From CAZWZG01 sp964638245 (GTDB taxonomy: Bacteria; Pseudomonadota; Alphaproteobacteria; Rhodobacterales; Rhodobacteraceae), in assembly GCA_964638245.1 (NCBI GenBank), contig CAZWZG010000142.1, forward strand, positions 1 through 8,048: 8,048 nt of DNA, written 5' to 3'. The translations under genes and the position numbers were made by a program. The notes under the pieces are model-generated. The model saw only the letters and a program-made list of their open reading frames with translations, did no database searches and was not told the origin of the DNA. Positions 1 to 6,789 of the stretch are shown piece by piece (within the stretch, counting starts at the first letter, position 1; every line of letters begins with the position of its first letter).

Positions 1-54
1 GCGCCGATGGTACTGCGTCTTAAGGCGTGGGAGAGTAGGTCACCGCCAAACCTA
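1..54 (+). rRNA. rrf: 5S ribosomal RNA, 3' part (truncated by window edge)
   Basis: The first ~54 bases match the conserved 3' half of alphaproteobacterial 5S rRNA as I know it. They include a GATGGTACTGCGTCTTAAG stretch, a GTGGGAGAGTAGGTCACCGCC stretch and a terminal AAACCT that would pair with the 5' end of the molecule. The 5' half lies outside the window. The exact 3' end (52-54) is estimated. The gene reads rightward and is followed 44 bases later by a strong terminator, so this is the end of an rRNA operon. No tRNA follows directly, although a tRNA-fMet after the 5S is common in related bacteria. Confidence 0.9.
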
Positions 55-97
55 ATGAGCAACATTGGTTGATCTCTCGAACGATGTTTCAAAAATT

Positions 98-121
98 GCC
101 GCCCTTCGGGGCGGCTTTTTT
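98..121 (+). terminator. Rho-independent terminator of the rRNA operon
   Basis: A perfect 7-bp G+C-only stem (GCCGCCC at 98-104, GGGCGGC at 109-115) closes a TTCG tetraloop (105-108) and is followed directly by six T residues (116-121). An A-run at 91-95 precedes it, so the hairpin could also work weakly on the other strand. Its position just after the 5S gene makes it the rRNA operon terminator. Confidence 0.95.
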
Positions 122-219
122 GTGTGTACTGCGAACACATCAGACGTCTAGATTTACTGCAGCACGGATGCCGAGCGGTGCCGCTAGTTCGCAATGGATC
201 AGCTCAATATAGGTGCAGT

Positions 220-843
220 GTGAGATCCGAGATTCTGGATGGCTACGAGGAAGCCGCCAACGGCGACTTCATCGACCGATTAGAAGCTATCTCATCAGCC
301 GACCTACTGGCGCCAGTCATCAAGCATATTCCAACACAGCCATCTCGAATCCTTGATGTCGGGGCAGGGACTGGACGCGATGCCGGATGGTTCGCTTCAC
401 ACTCCCATAGTGTAGTTGCCGTTGAGCCAGTCGATGCGCTGAGGCTGGCAGGCAAGAGCAAACACACGTCACCAAATATTTCATGGGTAAAGGATGCGTT
501 GCCCGAACTTGCACAAACGATATCACTTGGACCAACGTTCGACATCATTCTCCTATCTGCCGTATGGCAACACTTGGACGCTGATGAACGTCGAACTGCT
601 CTGTCAGTATTACGATCAATGACTATCGATGGCGGCAAGGTCATCGTTTCGATCAGGCACGGAGCAGGTGCGCCAACGCGACCCGTATTTCCAGCGAATG
701 TGGAAGACACTGTGAAATGGGCGGAGGCTGCGGGTTTCGCTATTGTCGACAAAACAACCACCCTGTCCGCTCAATCAGGCAATCATCAAGCGGGCGTCAC
801 ATGGACTTGGCTGGTGCTGCAATCGCAAAGTAACTGTAGCTAA
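220..843 (+). CDS. Class I SAM-dependent methyltransferase, small
   Basis: Predicted cytosolic methyltransferase transferring a methyl group from S-adenosylmethionine; its substrate cannot be told from sequence. Counted from the chosen start (207 residues), motif I, the glycine-rich SAM loop, is ILDVGAGTGRD at 44-54. An acidic motif II (VEPVDALR) begins near residue 68, motif IV is DIILLSAVWQHLD at 108-120, and a GGKVIVSIRHG strand lies near 140-155. The end, GVTWTWLVL, is like that of short alphaproteobacterial methyltransferases I recall. The open frame extends upstream to a GTG at 124, but that lies just after the rRNA terminator and adds 32 residues without family character. GTG 220 has an AGGTG (211-215) four bases upstream and starts just before the conserved EILDGYEEAA segment; GTG 178 is another option. 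Codon use is visibly A+T-richer than in its neighbours, suggesting transfer. No downstream partner gene is evident. Confidence 0.82.
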   Translation: MRSEILDGYEEAANGDFIDRLEAISSADLLAPVIKHIPTQPSRILDVGAGTGRDAGWFASHSHSVVAVEPVDALRLAGKSKHTSPNISWVKDALPELAQTISLGPTFDIILLSAVWQHLDADERRTALSVLRSMTIDGGKVIVSIRHGAGAPTRPVFPANVEDTVKWAEAAGFAIVDKTTTLSAQSGNHQAGVTWTWLVLQSQSNCS

Positions 844-905
844 TGGCTGAAAGCTGACTTTAGCGGCAAGTTGCGATGCTACGGTCCCGCTAGCATAATT
901 TGCAC

Positions 906-1130
906 ATGAAACGCGCTGCCAACCCAATGCCGGAAAATGTTCGCGATGCTCTTGAAGCGGCAGAGCTTATGGACCACTACAACGCGCGGCCCTGGTATCA
1001 GCGTAACGACTACCTCGGCTGGATCTGTCGTGCGAAGCGCGCAGAGACGCGTGACAAGCGGCTTAAACAGATGCTCGATGAGCTCCGACGCGGCGACGTT
1101 TACATGAAAATGGTGTGGCGTAGTCGTTAG
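906..1130 (+). CDS. Short YdeI/OmpD-associated (OmdA-type) family protein
   Basis: A 74-residue, highly basic protein. Residues 28-60 carry the run RPWYQRNDYLGWICRAKR, then ETRDKR and LKQMLDEL. This resembles the helical repeat of the YdeI/OmpD-associated family (bacteriocin-protection type), in which an aromatic Y-x-x-W-I segment is followed by a K-x-x-E-T-R-x-x-R-I/L helix. It is far shorter than full-length YdeI proteins and looks like this C-terminal module alone, a form I believe is common in alphaproteobacteria. The biochemical role is unknown. ATG 906 is chosen over the upstream TTG at 900; an internal ATG at 927 is also possible. None has a good Shine-Dalgarno sequence. A 6-bp inverted repeat (876-896) lies just upstream. 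The gene is separated from the next CDS by about 25 bases, so the two could be cotranscribed. Confidence 0.72.
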   Translation: MKRAANPMPENVRDALEAAELMDHYNARPWYQRNDYLGWICRAKRAETRDKRLKQMLDELRRGDVYMKMVWRSR

Positions 1131-1155
1131 ATGCGGGGTTTGGCGGGGCGGAGCT

Positions 1156-1794
1156 ATGGCGTTAAACTCGCAAACGATGCCCCAAAAACGCTATCTGATC
1201 CCGATCCTCCTCGTCGTGCTCGCCGCAGTACCTGCAGACGCGCGCAAATTCCGCTTCGATGATGTCTGCCTGTCGGTCGATATGCGCCAACATGAGTACT
1301 ACAGCAGCGCCAATCGTATCGTGTTCGGGAGTCCGTTTCTTTTGATCCCTGCGCCCTATCCGACGCCTGAACTGACCGATGACGAGGATCGCACCGGCCT
1401 AGGGGTATATTTCTCACCTATAACGGAACGTCAGCGGGAGCGTCGGATCACTAGGCGGGATCGCTCGGATCCAGGCGATTGCATCGAAACGCCCTACGGG
1501 TTTGGTCTGGTTGAGGTGTCCGACGACCCGCTGCATCAACCCAAAAGTACGGACCCCATAACCTGCGCGGCAGTGAGCACGCATACTGATCTTGTCCCCG
1601 AAGACATCAACGTGCCCGTAGAAATCGACTGCCCCGGACCCGGGCGTGCTGGCGCATGCTGGGGGAGTTATTTCCTTGAGCAGGATTTCGAGGCGCGGGT
1701 TTTGATCTCGCGTGAGGACGTGCCGGAGTGGCGCGTCATCGGAGACATTGTTCAGACGTTTTTCAACAACGAGGTTGAGGTCTGCACGCGCTAG
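1156..1794 (+). CDS. Secreted hypothetical protein with six cysteines
   Basis: I do not recognise this 212-residue protein. It starts with a clear Sec signal peptide: basic K11-R12, a hydrophobic core at about 14-25, and a likely cleavage after ADA at residue 29 (no lipobox cysteine, so probably not a lipoprotein). The mature part has exactly six cysteines (38, 109, 137, 159, 168, 210), an even number compatible with disulfides in the periplasm or outside. There is an Arg-rich stretch (about 92-103, with RQRERR and RRDR) and a Pro-rich stretch (about 60-71). No catalytic motif or transmembrane helix follows the signal. ATG 1156 has GGGG/GGAG-type sequence just upstream (1145-1153); ATG 1177 (residue 8) would also leave a complete signal peptide. 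Its stop codon overlaps the stop of the convergent DCC gene, which encodes a thiol-disulfide family protein; a link with the cysteines is only a guess. Confidence 0.72.
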   Translation: MALNSQTMPQKRYLIPILLVVLAAVPADARKFRFDDVCLSVDMRQHEYYSSANRIVFGSPFLLIPAPYPTPELTDDEDRTGLGVYFSPITERQRERRITRRDRSDPGDCIETPYGFGLVEVSDDPLHQPKSTDPITCAAVSTHTDLVPEDINVPVEIDCPGPGRAGACWGSYFLEQDFEARVLISREDVPEWRVIGDIVQTFFNNEVEVCTR

Positions 1795-2168
1795 AGCGCG
1801 CTCTTGCGCCGCTCACGGCGTCGATGCATTCCATAAAGGACTGGTGCCAATATACCCTCGTAGACGACTGAAGCGACCTGTCGGATGCCGGGCAATCCGA
1901 CAAATGCCCCAAGCCATTTGAACCCCGGTGTCGCTTTCCAGAGGACGACAAAAGCGTCCACACCGCTGAGCAGTTGTCCGTCTTTCAGAACGTGGAGCCG
2001 TCGTGCCGCCTCATCTCGGGTCAGGCCGACTTCTGATGCGGTCTCCGCGCCGATGGGTTCGAATTTCAGATCGACGCCATTTGCGGTGCACCTTGCGCGA
2101 TAGGCTTCGATCTCGCGCGAGCAAATCGGGCAGGTTTCGTTGTATATGACAGTTGTCTCGCTACTCAT
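1791..2168 (-). CDS. DCC-family thiol-disulfide oxidoreductase-like protein (DUF393)
   Basis: A 125-residue protein of the DCC (DUF393) family, predicted to have a thioredoxin-like fold and thiol-disulfide chemistry, although activity has rarely been shown. The N-terminal signature is VIYNETCPICSREIEAY, giving a C13-P-I-C16 redox pair. The family aspartate three residues before the first cysteine (YDgxC) is asparagine (N10) here. The middle carries LLSGVDAFVVLWKATPGFKWLG (about 67-88), the usual G-x-x-A-x-x-x-L/W region, and the C-terminus is basic. No signal peptide is seen, so it is probably cytosolic. Length is normal for the family. Its stop codon shares the CTAG palindrome (1791-1794) with the convergent upstream gene. 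The start has no strong Shine-Dalgarno. It is transcribed away from the Popeye-like gene, with 141 bases between the two starts. Confidence 0.87.
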   Translation of the reverse strand: MSSETTVIYNETCPICSREIEAYRARCTANGVDLKFEPIGAETASEVGLTRDEAARRLHVLKDGQLLSGVDAFVVLWKATPGFKWLGAFVGLPGIRQVASVVYEGILAPVLYGMHRRRERRKSAL

Positions 2169-2256
2169 GGCAAAGAGGTATTCGAGGCCACCGCCGCTTC
2201 AAGGAATTCGGCCCTTGTGTCGCAGTTGAGCCGCCATCTGGACTTAGCGAAATAGT

Positions 2257-2285
2257 TTGCCAAGCCTTTGGCTGGTCTGAAAAAT
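2257..2285 (+). promoter_or_regulatory. Candidate sigma-70-type promoter for the Popeye-like gene
   Basis: TTGCCA (2257-2262, five of six matches to TTGACA), a 17-base spacer and AAAAAT (2280-2285, four of six matches to TATAAT) form a plausible promoter. Transcription would begin near 2292, upstream of the GAGG ribosome-binding site at 2300-2303. If real, it excludes the upstream TTG start at 2268. This is pattern matching only. Confidence 0.4.
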
Positions 2286-2309
2286 CCCGGCAGAACGCTG
2301 AGGACCATC

Positions 2310-3023
2310 ATGCCAGAACTCACTTGGGCCGACTTTTGGGTCATCGCTGCTGCGGGCAGTTATGTCGTTGGATATCTGATCATCAATCAGGTCGTCCTGC
2401 GACTGCTCGTTCTTCTGGGGACGGTTTTCTATATCGTCTATTATGCAGTGGTCTCCGTTGACCCGCTTTGGACGGCGATCTGGACGTCTGCGGCGTTGTT
2501 GGTGGCCAATTTGATCGGGCTGGGATTGCTTCTTTGGTCGCGCTCGGCGCGGGCCATTCCGAAGGACTACGCGGATCTTTACGTCGGAAATCCGATTTTT
2601 GCGAAGCTTCCGCCAGGTCATTTTCAGTCGATCATGTCGATCGGGCAGCGCTACACGGTTCCAGAGGATACCGTGATCACACGTGAGGGCGCGCGCAATG
2701 AACACTTCTTCTACATCGTAAACGGGTCGACCAAAGTAGAGAAGCTCGGAAAGAGTTTCGAGATGCCTGCAGGTATTTTCCACGGTGAGGTCGCGTTCCT
2801 TCTCGATCGCCCGTCCGCAGCGACGACAACTGTGATGGCGGGCTCAGAGATTATCGAATGGAACATTGCGAGGGTGCGGCGCCGTGCGGCGATCAAGCCG
2901 TCTTTTGCAATCGCACTTGAGGCTGCTTTCTCGGTCGATCTCGCGTTGAAGGTCGCCAGTGCGGTTTCACCGAATGCGCGGCCACACTCCGCTCAGCCAG
3001 CGATGGCGGAACCGGCCGTCTAG
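2310..3023 (+). CDS. Three-helix membrane protein with cNMP-binding-like domain (Popeye/POPDC-like)
   Basis: A 237-residue protein. It has three predicted transmembrane helices at about 7-25, 28-48 and 53-76, a basic juxtamembrane segment, a conserved-looking PKDYADLYVGNPIFAKLPPG stretch (84-103), and then a cyclic-nucleotide-binding-like beta-roll at about 104-205 (EHFFYIVNGSTKV at 131-143, FHGEVAFLL at 157-165, TTVMAGSEIIEW at 173-184). The order of a short N-terminus, three helices, and a single C-terminal cNMP-type domain is that of Popeye (POPDC) proteins, known to bind cAMP in animals; bacterial relatives have been noted. The canonical phosphate-binding-cassette arginine appears absent (S169 where PRxA is expected), so ligand binding is uncertain. 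No effector domain follows. ATG 2310 is chosen because GAGG (2300-2303) sits six bases upstream; the TTG at 2268 would put extra residues before the membrane helices. The gene is convergent with the M23 peptidase gene, 13 bases apart. Confidence 0.85.
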   Translation: MPELTWADFWVIAAAGSYVVGYLIINQVVLRLLVLLGTVFYIVYYAVVSVDPLWTAIWTSAALLVANLIGLGLLLWSRSARAIPKDYADLYVGNPIFAKLPPGHFQSIMSIGQRYTVPEDTVITREGARNEHFFYIVNGSTKVEKLGKSFEMPAGIFHGEVAFLLDRPSAATTTVMAGSEIIEWNIARVRRRAAIKPSFAIALEAAFSVDLALKVASAVSPNARPHSAQPAMAEPAV

Positions 3024-3036
3024 GCGACGTCTTGGC

Positions 3037-3873
3037 TCAGGGCAAACGGGGCGTGGTTCCCAGCGCGGGACAGCTCACCGGGCCATTCGCGGTCGCAAAA
3101 GTGATTGGCAATGTAATTTCCGAGTATTCAGTGGCCTGACCCTTAGCGACAGCGAAGTGCAGGTGAGGGCCAGAGGAAAATCCGGTATTGCCCGAAAGAC
3201 CGATGGGTTGCCCGGCTTCGACCACGTCGCCGATTTCGACAAGCGCACCGTTGAACTGAAGGTGGCTGTAGATCGCATGGGTGCGATCCTCGTGCAGAAT
3301 AACAATGCGGTTGTCGAATTCGCGGAAACGTTCTGAAGGGCCGCCCCGTCGATTGCTTTCGATGGCATCCACAACCGTTCCCGCGCGGGCGGCCGTTATC
3401 CTTGTACCGAAGGGCGTTCCGAAATCCACTGCGTAGCGATCGTTGCCCATATGGGAAAACGATCCGTTGCAGCCTTGGTTGATGCGAAAGGCTTCGCCAT
3501 CGACAAAGGGCAGGCGGTATTGGTGATCGTCGTCATGTTGGGCCGTGTAGTCCCCGCGCGACCAGCCAAAGGCATAATGCCAATTCCACGGTCCATCCGA
3601 CGCCGCGCGAAGGCTGAAATAAGGACGCCGTTCGCCGCCCGAAACGACGATTGGGGTGTCGAGGCCCGCCACGATGTTCAAATTGTCCGTCGTCAGTTCG
3701 ATGCTGACGGTCACCGGAAGAGCTTGCGTTCGGTTGATGGCATAGAAATCCACGCCGTCTTCGAGGTCGACCGTTTCGATGCAGATGTCATCGGCGCAGA
3801 TGATTTCTGCCGCCGCCAAGGTGGCCGCGAAAACAAAAAATGTGGCGAGCGTGAGGGGGCTGAGGGCGTACAT
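3037..3873 (-). CDS. Exported M23-family metallopeptidase (peptidoglycan endopeptidase)
   Basis: A 278-residue protein with a signal peptide (hydrophobic core about 7-20, cleavage near AAA|E at 22-23), so it acts in the periplasm. Peptidase family M23 (lysostaphin/LytM-like) cleaves peptide cross-bridges with one zinc ion. Zinc ligands visible are H141 (SHMGND), D150 (YAVDFGTP) and H239 in the HLH motif (GPHLHF, 236-240); the remaining catalytic histidines are H204 (IYSHL) and H237. Residues 23-130 form an N-terminal beta-rich-looking region of unknown role, with cysteines at 26 and 31. There is no LysM or coiled coil, so it is not an EnvC or NlpD type. H141 and D150 are eight residues apart rather than the three of classical H-x3-D, as I recall for the YAVDF-type subfamily. 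A good Shine-Dalgarno (GGAG, complement of 3879-3882) lies five bases before the start. It appears to be a single-gene unit. Confidence 0.92.
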   Translation of the reverse strand: MYALSPLTLATFFVFAATLAAAEIICADDICIETVDLEDGVDFYAINRTQALPVTVSIELTTDNLNIVAGLDTPIVVSGGERRPYFSLRAASDGPWNWHYAFGWSRGDYTAQHDDDHQYRLPFVDGEAFRINQGCNGSFSHMGNDRYAVDFGTPFGTRITAARAGTVVDAIESNRRGGPSERFREFDNRIVILHEDRTHAIYSHLQFNGALVEIGDVVEAGQPIGLSGNTGFSSGPHLHFAVAKGQATEYSEITLPITFATANGPVSCPALGTTPRLP

Positions 3874-3986
3874 GATGTCTCCGGTTCAGTGACCGAATGT
3901 AAGCATGCAGGCCCGTGCAAAATCAAAGCGTTTGAGCGTCGCAGGGCTTCGTCACCAAAGCGTCACAAATTTCTTCGTCGCCCCCC

Positions 3987-4015
3987 TTGCAGGTCCCTCC
4001 AAGAGGGCGTACATC
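3987..4015 (+). promoter_or_regulatory. Possible promoter of tRNA-fMet
   Basis: TTGCAG (3987-3992), a 17-base spacer and TACATC (4010-4015) lie at the right distance to start transcription just before the tRNA at 4027. Each hexamer matches consensus at only three positions, so this is weak. The spacer contains a short inverted repeat, CCCTC (3995-3999) and GAGGG (4003-4007). The rest of 3874-4026 shows nothing else recognisable. Confidence 0.3.
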
Positions 4016-4026
4016 GCATCCGTTGG

Positions 4027-4103
<77 letters not shown>

Positions 4104-4120
4104 ACCAACCTTCCGGACAA

Positions 4121-6751
4121 TCAGAACGGTGCTTGGGTCGCGCGCGGCCTCTGGAGCAGGACCAGTCCTCCGAGCAATAGCAATGCCGGGATAAAGAACA
4201 GCTCTTTTGGCAAGCGTTCGTTCTCGACCTCGATCTTGGTGATCTCGACCGGGAAGTCGCCGTAAAAGTCGTACTCGATCCCGAGGCTTTCGAAATGCGG
4301 TGTGCCGGGGAAGGGCTCGTCCAGCACCAGCTTGCCGTCGTCTTCGAACGTGGTGAGCCCTTGGGCGTCAAGCGCGCCGGTGCCGTCGCCCATGACGGCT
4401 GGGACAATGATGGTCGTCGGTCGCGCTTCTGCCGTGTCGAAATCCGGGCCGACAATGGTCAGGCGGATGTCCTCCCCATCGGCCACCCCATCCATCAGCG
4501 CGATGGCGGCTGGGCCTTCCGCGGTCGAGTATTTCTCGCTCACCTGATCGAGGAAAAAGTCTGGTCTAAACAGCATGAAGGCGATGAACAGGAGGGCAAC
4601 GGTTTCGTACCATCGGCTCTTGGCGATGAAGTAGCCTTGGGTGGCGGCAGCGAACAGCAGCATCGCGATCAGCGAGATGAAGAAGACCATCACCGCCTTG
4701 GCAAAGCCCACATCGATCAACAACAGGTCCGTGTTAAAAATGAACAGGAAGGGCAGCAAGGCCGTTCGGATGTCATAGGCAAAGCCTTGCACGCCGGTCA
4801 TGATCGGATCGCCACGGCTGATGGCGGCCGCCGCATAGGCCGCGAGGCCCACAGGCGGCGTGTCATCCGCCAAGATCCCGAAATAGAAGACGAACATGTG
4901 GACCGCGATCAATGGAACGATCAGGCCGGATTGCGCGCCGACGGAGACGATCACCGGGGCCATTAGCGACGACACAACGATGTAGTTGGCGGTCGTCGGC
5001 AGGCCCATGCCAAGGATCAAGCTCATCACGGCAACGAGGATCAAAAGGATCATCAGGTTGCCGCCGGACAGCACTTCGATCACCTGGCCGATGACCTGGT
5101 GGGCGCCCGTCAGGCTGATCGTGCCAACAATGATACCCGCAGCACCCGTCGCCACACCGATCCCGATCATGTTGCGCGCACCTAGGATCAGACCATTCAC
5201 GAAATCGAACCAGCCTTGGCGGGTTTGGGTCGAAAAGCCTTGGCCGCGGAACAGCGCCTTGAGCGGACGGTGGGTCAGGGCGATGACAATCAGGAACATC
5301 GTTGCCCAGAAGGCCGACAGGGCCGGGGACAGGCGGTCCAGCGACTCGGTGCGCACCATCAGGTTCCACACAAGGATGAAGATGGGCAGCGCGAAGTAGG
5401 ATCCGCCGATCAGTGTCGGCGTCAGGCGCGGCGCGGACACCACGTCGGCGTTGGGGTCATCCATTTCGATGTCGGGATACTGTGAGGCCCAATACACCAG
5501 CCCCAGATAGATGACGGCGACGAGGCCGACGGCGGCGTAGATGCTGTCACCCAGGACCGGGTCCAGAACGGCGCGGAAGCCGATCATCAGGAAGGTGCAG
5601 ACGCCAAGAAAGATGAAGCCTGACAGGAACAGGATCAGAATCATCAGGACGTTGATCTGACGCCCGGGTTTTTCGAGGCCCTTAAGACCCATCTTCAGGC
5701 TTTCCAGGTGCACGATGTAAAGAAGCGCGATGTAGGAAATGACTGCCGGAAGGAAGGCGTGTTTGACCACGTCGATGTAAGGGATGTTTACGAACTCAAC
5801 CATCAGGAAGGCCGCGGCGCCCATGACTGGCGGGGTCAGCTGACCATTGGTGGACGAGGCGACCTCGACCGCGCCGGCTTTTTCGTTGGGAAAGCCGATC
5901 TTCTTCATCAAGGGGATCGTGAACGTGCCTGTGGTCACAGTGTTGGCGATCGACGAGCCCGAGATCATGCCGGTCATCATTGACGAAAGCACCGACGCCT
6001 TGGCCGGACCGCCACGCAGCGCGCCCAAAAGCGCGATAGCAACCTTGATGAACCAGTTCCCCCCGCCCGCGCGATCAAGGATCGCGCCGAACAAAACGAA
6101 CAGGAAGATCATCGAGGTCGACACACCAAGTGCGACGCCAAAGACGCCCTCGGTCTGCATCCAGTAGTGCCCAAGCGCTTTGGACAGCGACGCCCCGCCG
6201 TAGTTGGTGATGTTGCGCGCCCATTCGCTTTCCCCGCCGAAAAACGCGAAGGCGACGAAACACGAGGCAATGATGACAAGCGGTAGCCCGAGCGAGCGCC
6301 AGACCGAGATCATCAGGACAAACATGCCGATGGCGGACACCGCGACATCGGTGGAATTCCAGAGGCCGGGTCGGTCAGCGATCTGGAATCGGAAAATCAC
6401 AAGGTACAAACAGGCCCCGACCCCCAGGATCAAGAGGATCCAATCATAAAGCGGGATGCGATCCCGCGGGGCGGATTTGAAGAGCGGAAAGGCCAGCGTT
6501 GCCAGCATGATGGCGAAGGCAAGGTGCACGAAGCGTGCCTGCGCGACGATATTGGCAAAGATCCCCATGCCTGTGGCTTGGCCCAGAATGCCCGGCAGCT
6601 TGGAGGCGATATAAAGCTGGAACAGCGACCAGACGATGCATGTCCCGATGATCAGATTGGCTTGCCATTTGACGGTTGGATTGCGCGCGCCGGTGTCGGC
6701 TTCAGCCACCATATCGTCGGCGGATTTTCCTTCGGCAACCTGATCGGTCAT
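4121..6751 (-). CDS. TRAP transporter fused permease subunit (TAXI type, with DUF3394)
   Basis: An 876-residue inner-membrane protein in which the small (DctQ-like) and large (DctM-like) TRAP subunits are fused, as is usual for TAXI-TRAP systems. It takes substrate from the periplasmic receptor encoded just upstream and imports it using an ion gradient. Residues about 28-200 hold several helices of the Q-like part. The M-like part includes the signature GSSIANT (265-271), NGQLTPPVMGAAAF (302-315), a second inverted-repeat equivalent GMGLPTTANY (581-590), and DDTPPVGLAAYAAA (629-642). After about residue 660 there are further helices and a soluble stretch (about 735-850), matching the DUF3394 region found at the C-terminus of some of these permeases, then a last helix (852-866). 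A GAGGGG Shine-Dalgarno stands seven bases before the ATG. The receptor gene ends 79 bases upstream, with a hairpin between. The substrate is unknown. Confidence 0.95.
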   Translation of the reverse strand: MTDQVAEGKSADDMVAEADTGARNPTVKWQANLIIGTCIVWSLFQLYIASKLPGILGQATGMGIFANIVAQARFVHLAFAIMLATLAFPLFKSAPRDRIPLYDWILLILGVGACLYLVIFRFQIADRPGLWNSTDVAVSAIGMFVLMISVWRSLGLPLVIIASCFVAFAFFGGESEWARNITNYGGASLSKALGHYWMQTEGVFGVALGVSTSMIFLFVLFGAILDRAGGGNWFIKVAIALLGALRGGPAKASVLSSMMTGMISGSSIANTVTTGTFTIPLMKKIGFPNEKAGAVEVASSTNGQLTPPVMGAAAFLMVEFVNIPYIDVVKHAFLPAVISYIALLYIVHLESLKMGLKGLEKPGRQINVLMILILFLSGFIFLGVCTFLMIGFRAVLDPVLGDSIYAAVGLVAVIYLGLVYWASQYPDIEMDDPNADVVSAPRLTPTLIGGSYFALPIFILVWNLMVRTESLDRLSPALSAFWATMFLIVIALTHRPLKALFRGQGFSTQTRQGWFDFVNGLILGARNMIGIGVATGAAGIIVGTISLTGAHQVIGQVIEVLSGGNLMILLILVAVMSLILGMGLPTTANYIVVSSLMAPVIVSVGAQSGLIVPLIAVHMFVFYFGILADDTPPVGLAAYAAAAISRGDPIMTGVQGFAYDIRTALLPFLFIFNTDLLLIDVGFAKAVMVFFISLIAMLLFAAATQGYFIAKSRWYETVALLFIAFMLFRPDFFLDQVSEKYSTAEGPAAIALMDGVADGEDIRLTIVGPDFDTAEARPTTIIVPAVMGDGTGALDAQGLTTFEDDGKLVLDEPFPGTPHFESLGIEYDFYGDFPVEITKIEVENERLPKELFFIPALLLLGGLVLLQRPRATQAPF

Positions 6752-6789
6752 GGTGTGTCCCCTCGCGTTTTTTCGCGTTTTATGTGTTT

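Noticed and set aside
124..219. 32-residue N-terminal extension of the methyltransferase from GTG 124
   Set aside because: It begins three bases after the terminator T-run and lacks a ribosome-binding site. The residues are Cys/Arg-rich with no similarity to the family; the conserved part starts near 220.
243..761. 172-residue minus-strand open frame opposite the methyltransferase gene
   Set aside because: It is Ser/Ala/Thr-rich without motifs, while the plus-strand frame carries SAM-methyltransferase motifs in order.
2244..2783. 179-residue minus-strand open frame opposite the Popeye-like gene
   Set aside because: The plus-strand frame has helices, a cNMP-like domain and a ribosome-binding site; the minus-strand translation is charged and without motifs.
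220..3873. A new defence or mobile system between the 5S gene and tRNA-fMet
   Set aside because: No integrase, transposase, nuclease, toxin-antitoxin pair or flanking repeat was seen, and the genes lie on both strands without operon structure. Only the possibility of insertion is reported.
4295..4966. 223-residue plus-strand open frame within the TRAP permease gene
   Set aside because: Low-complexity charged translation (many H, D, R, Q) complementary to membrane-protein codons; the permease on the minus strand is continuous and well supported.
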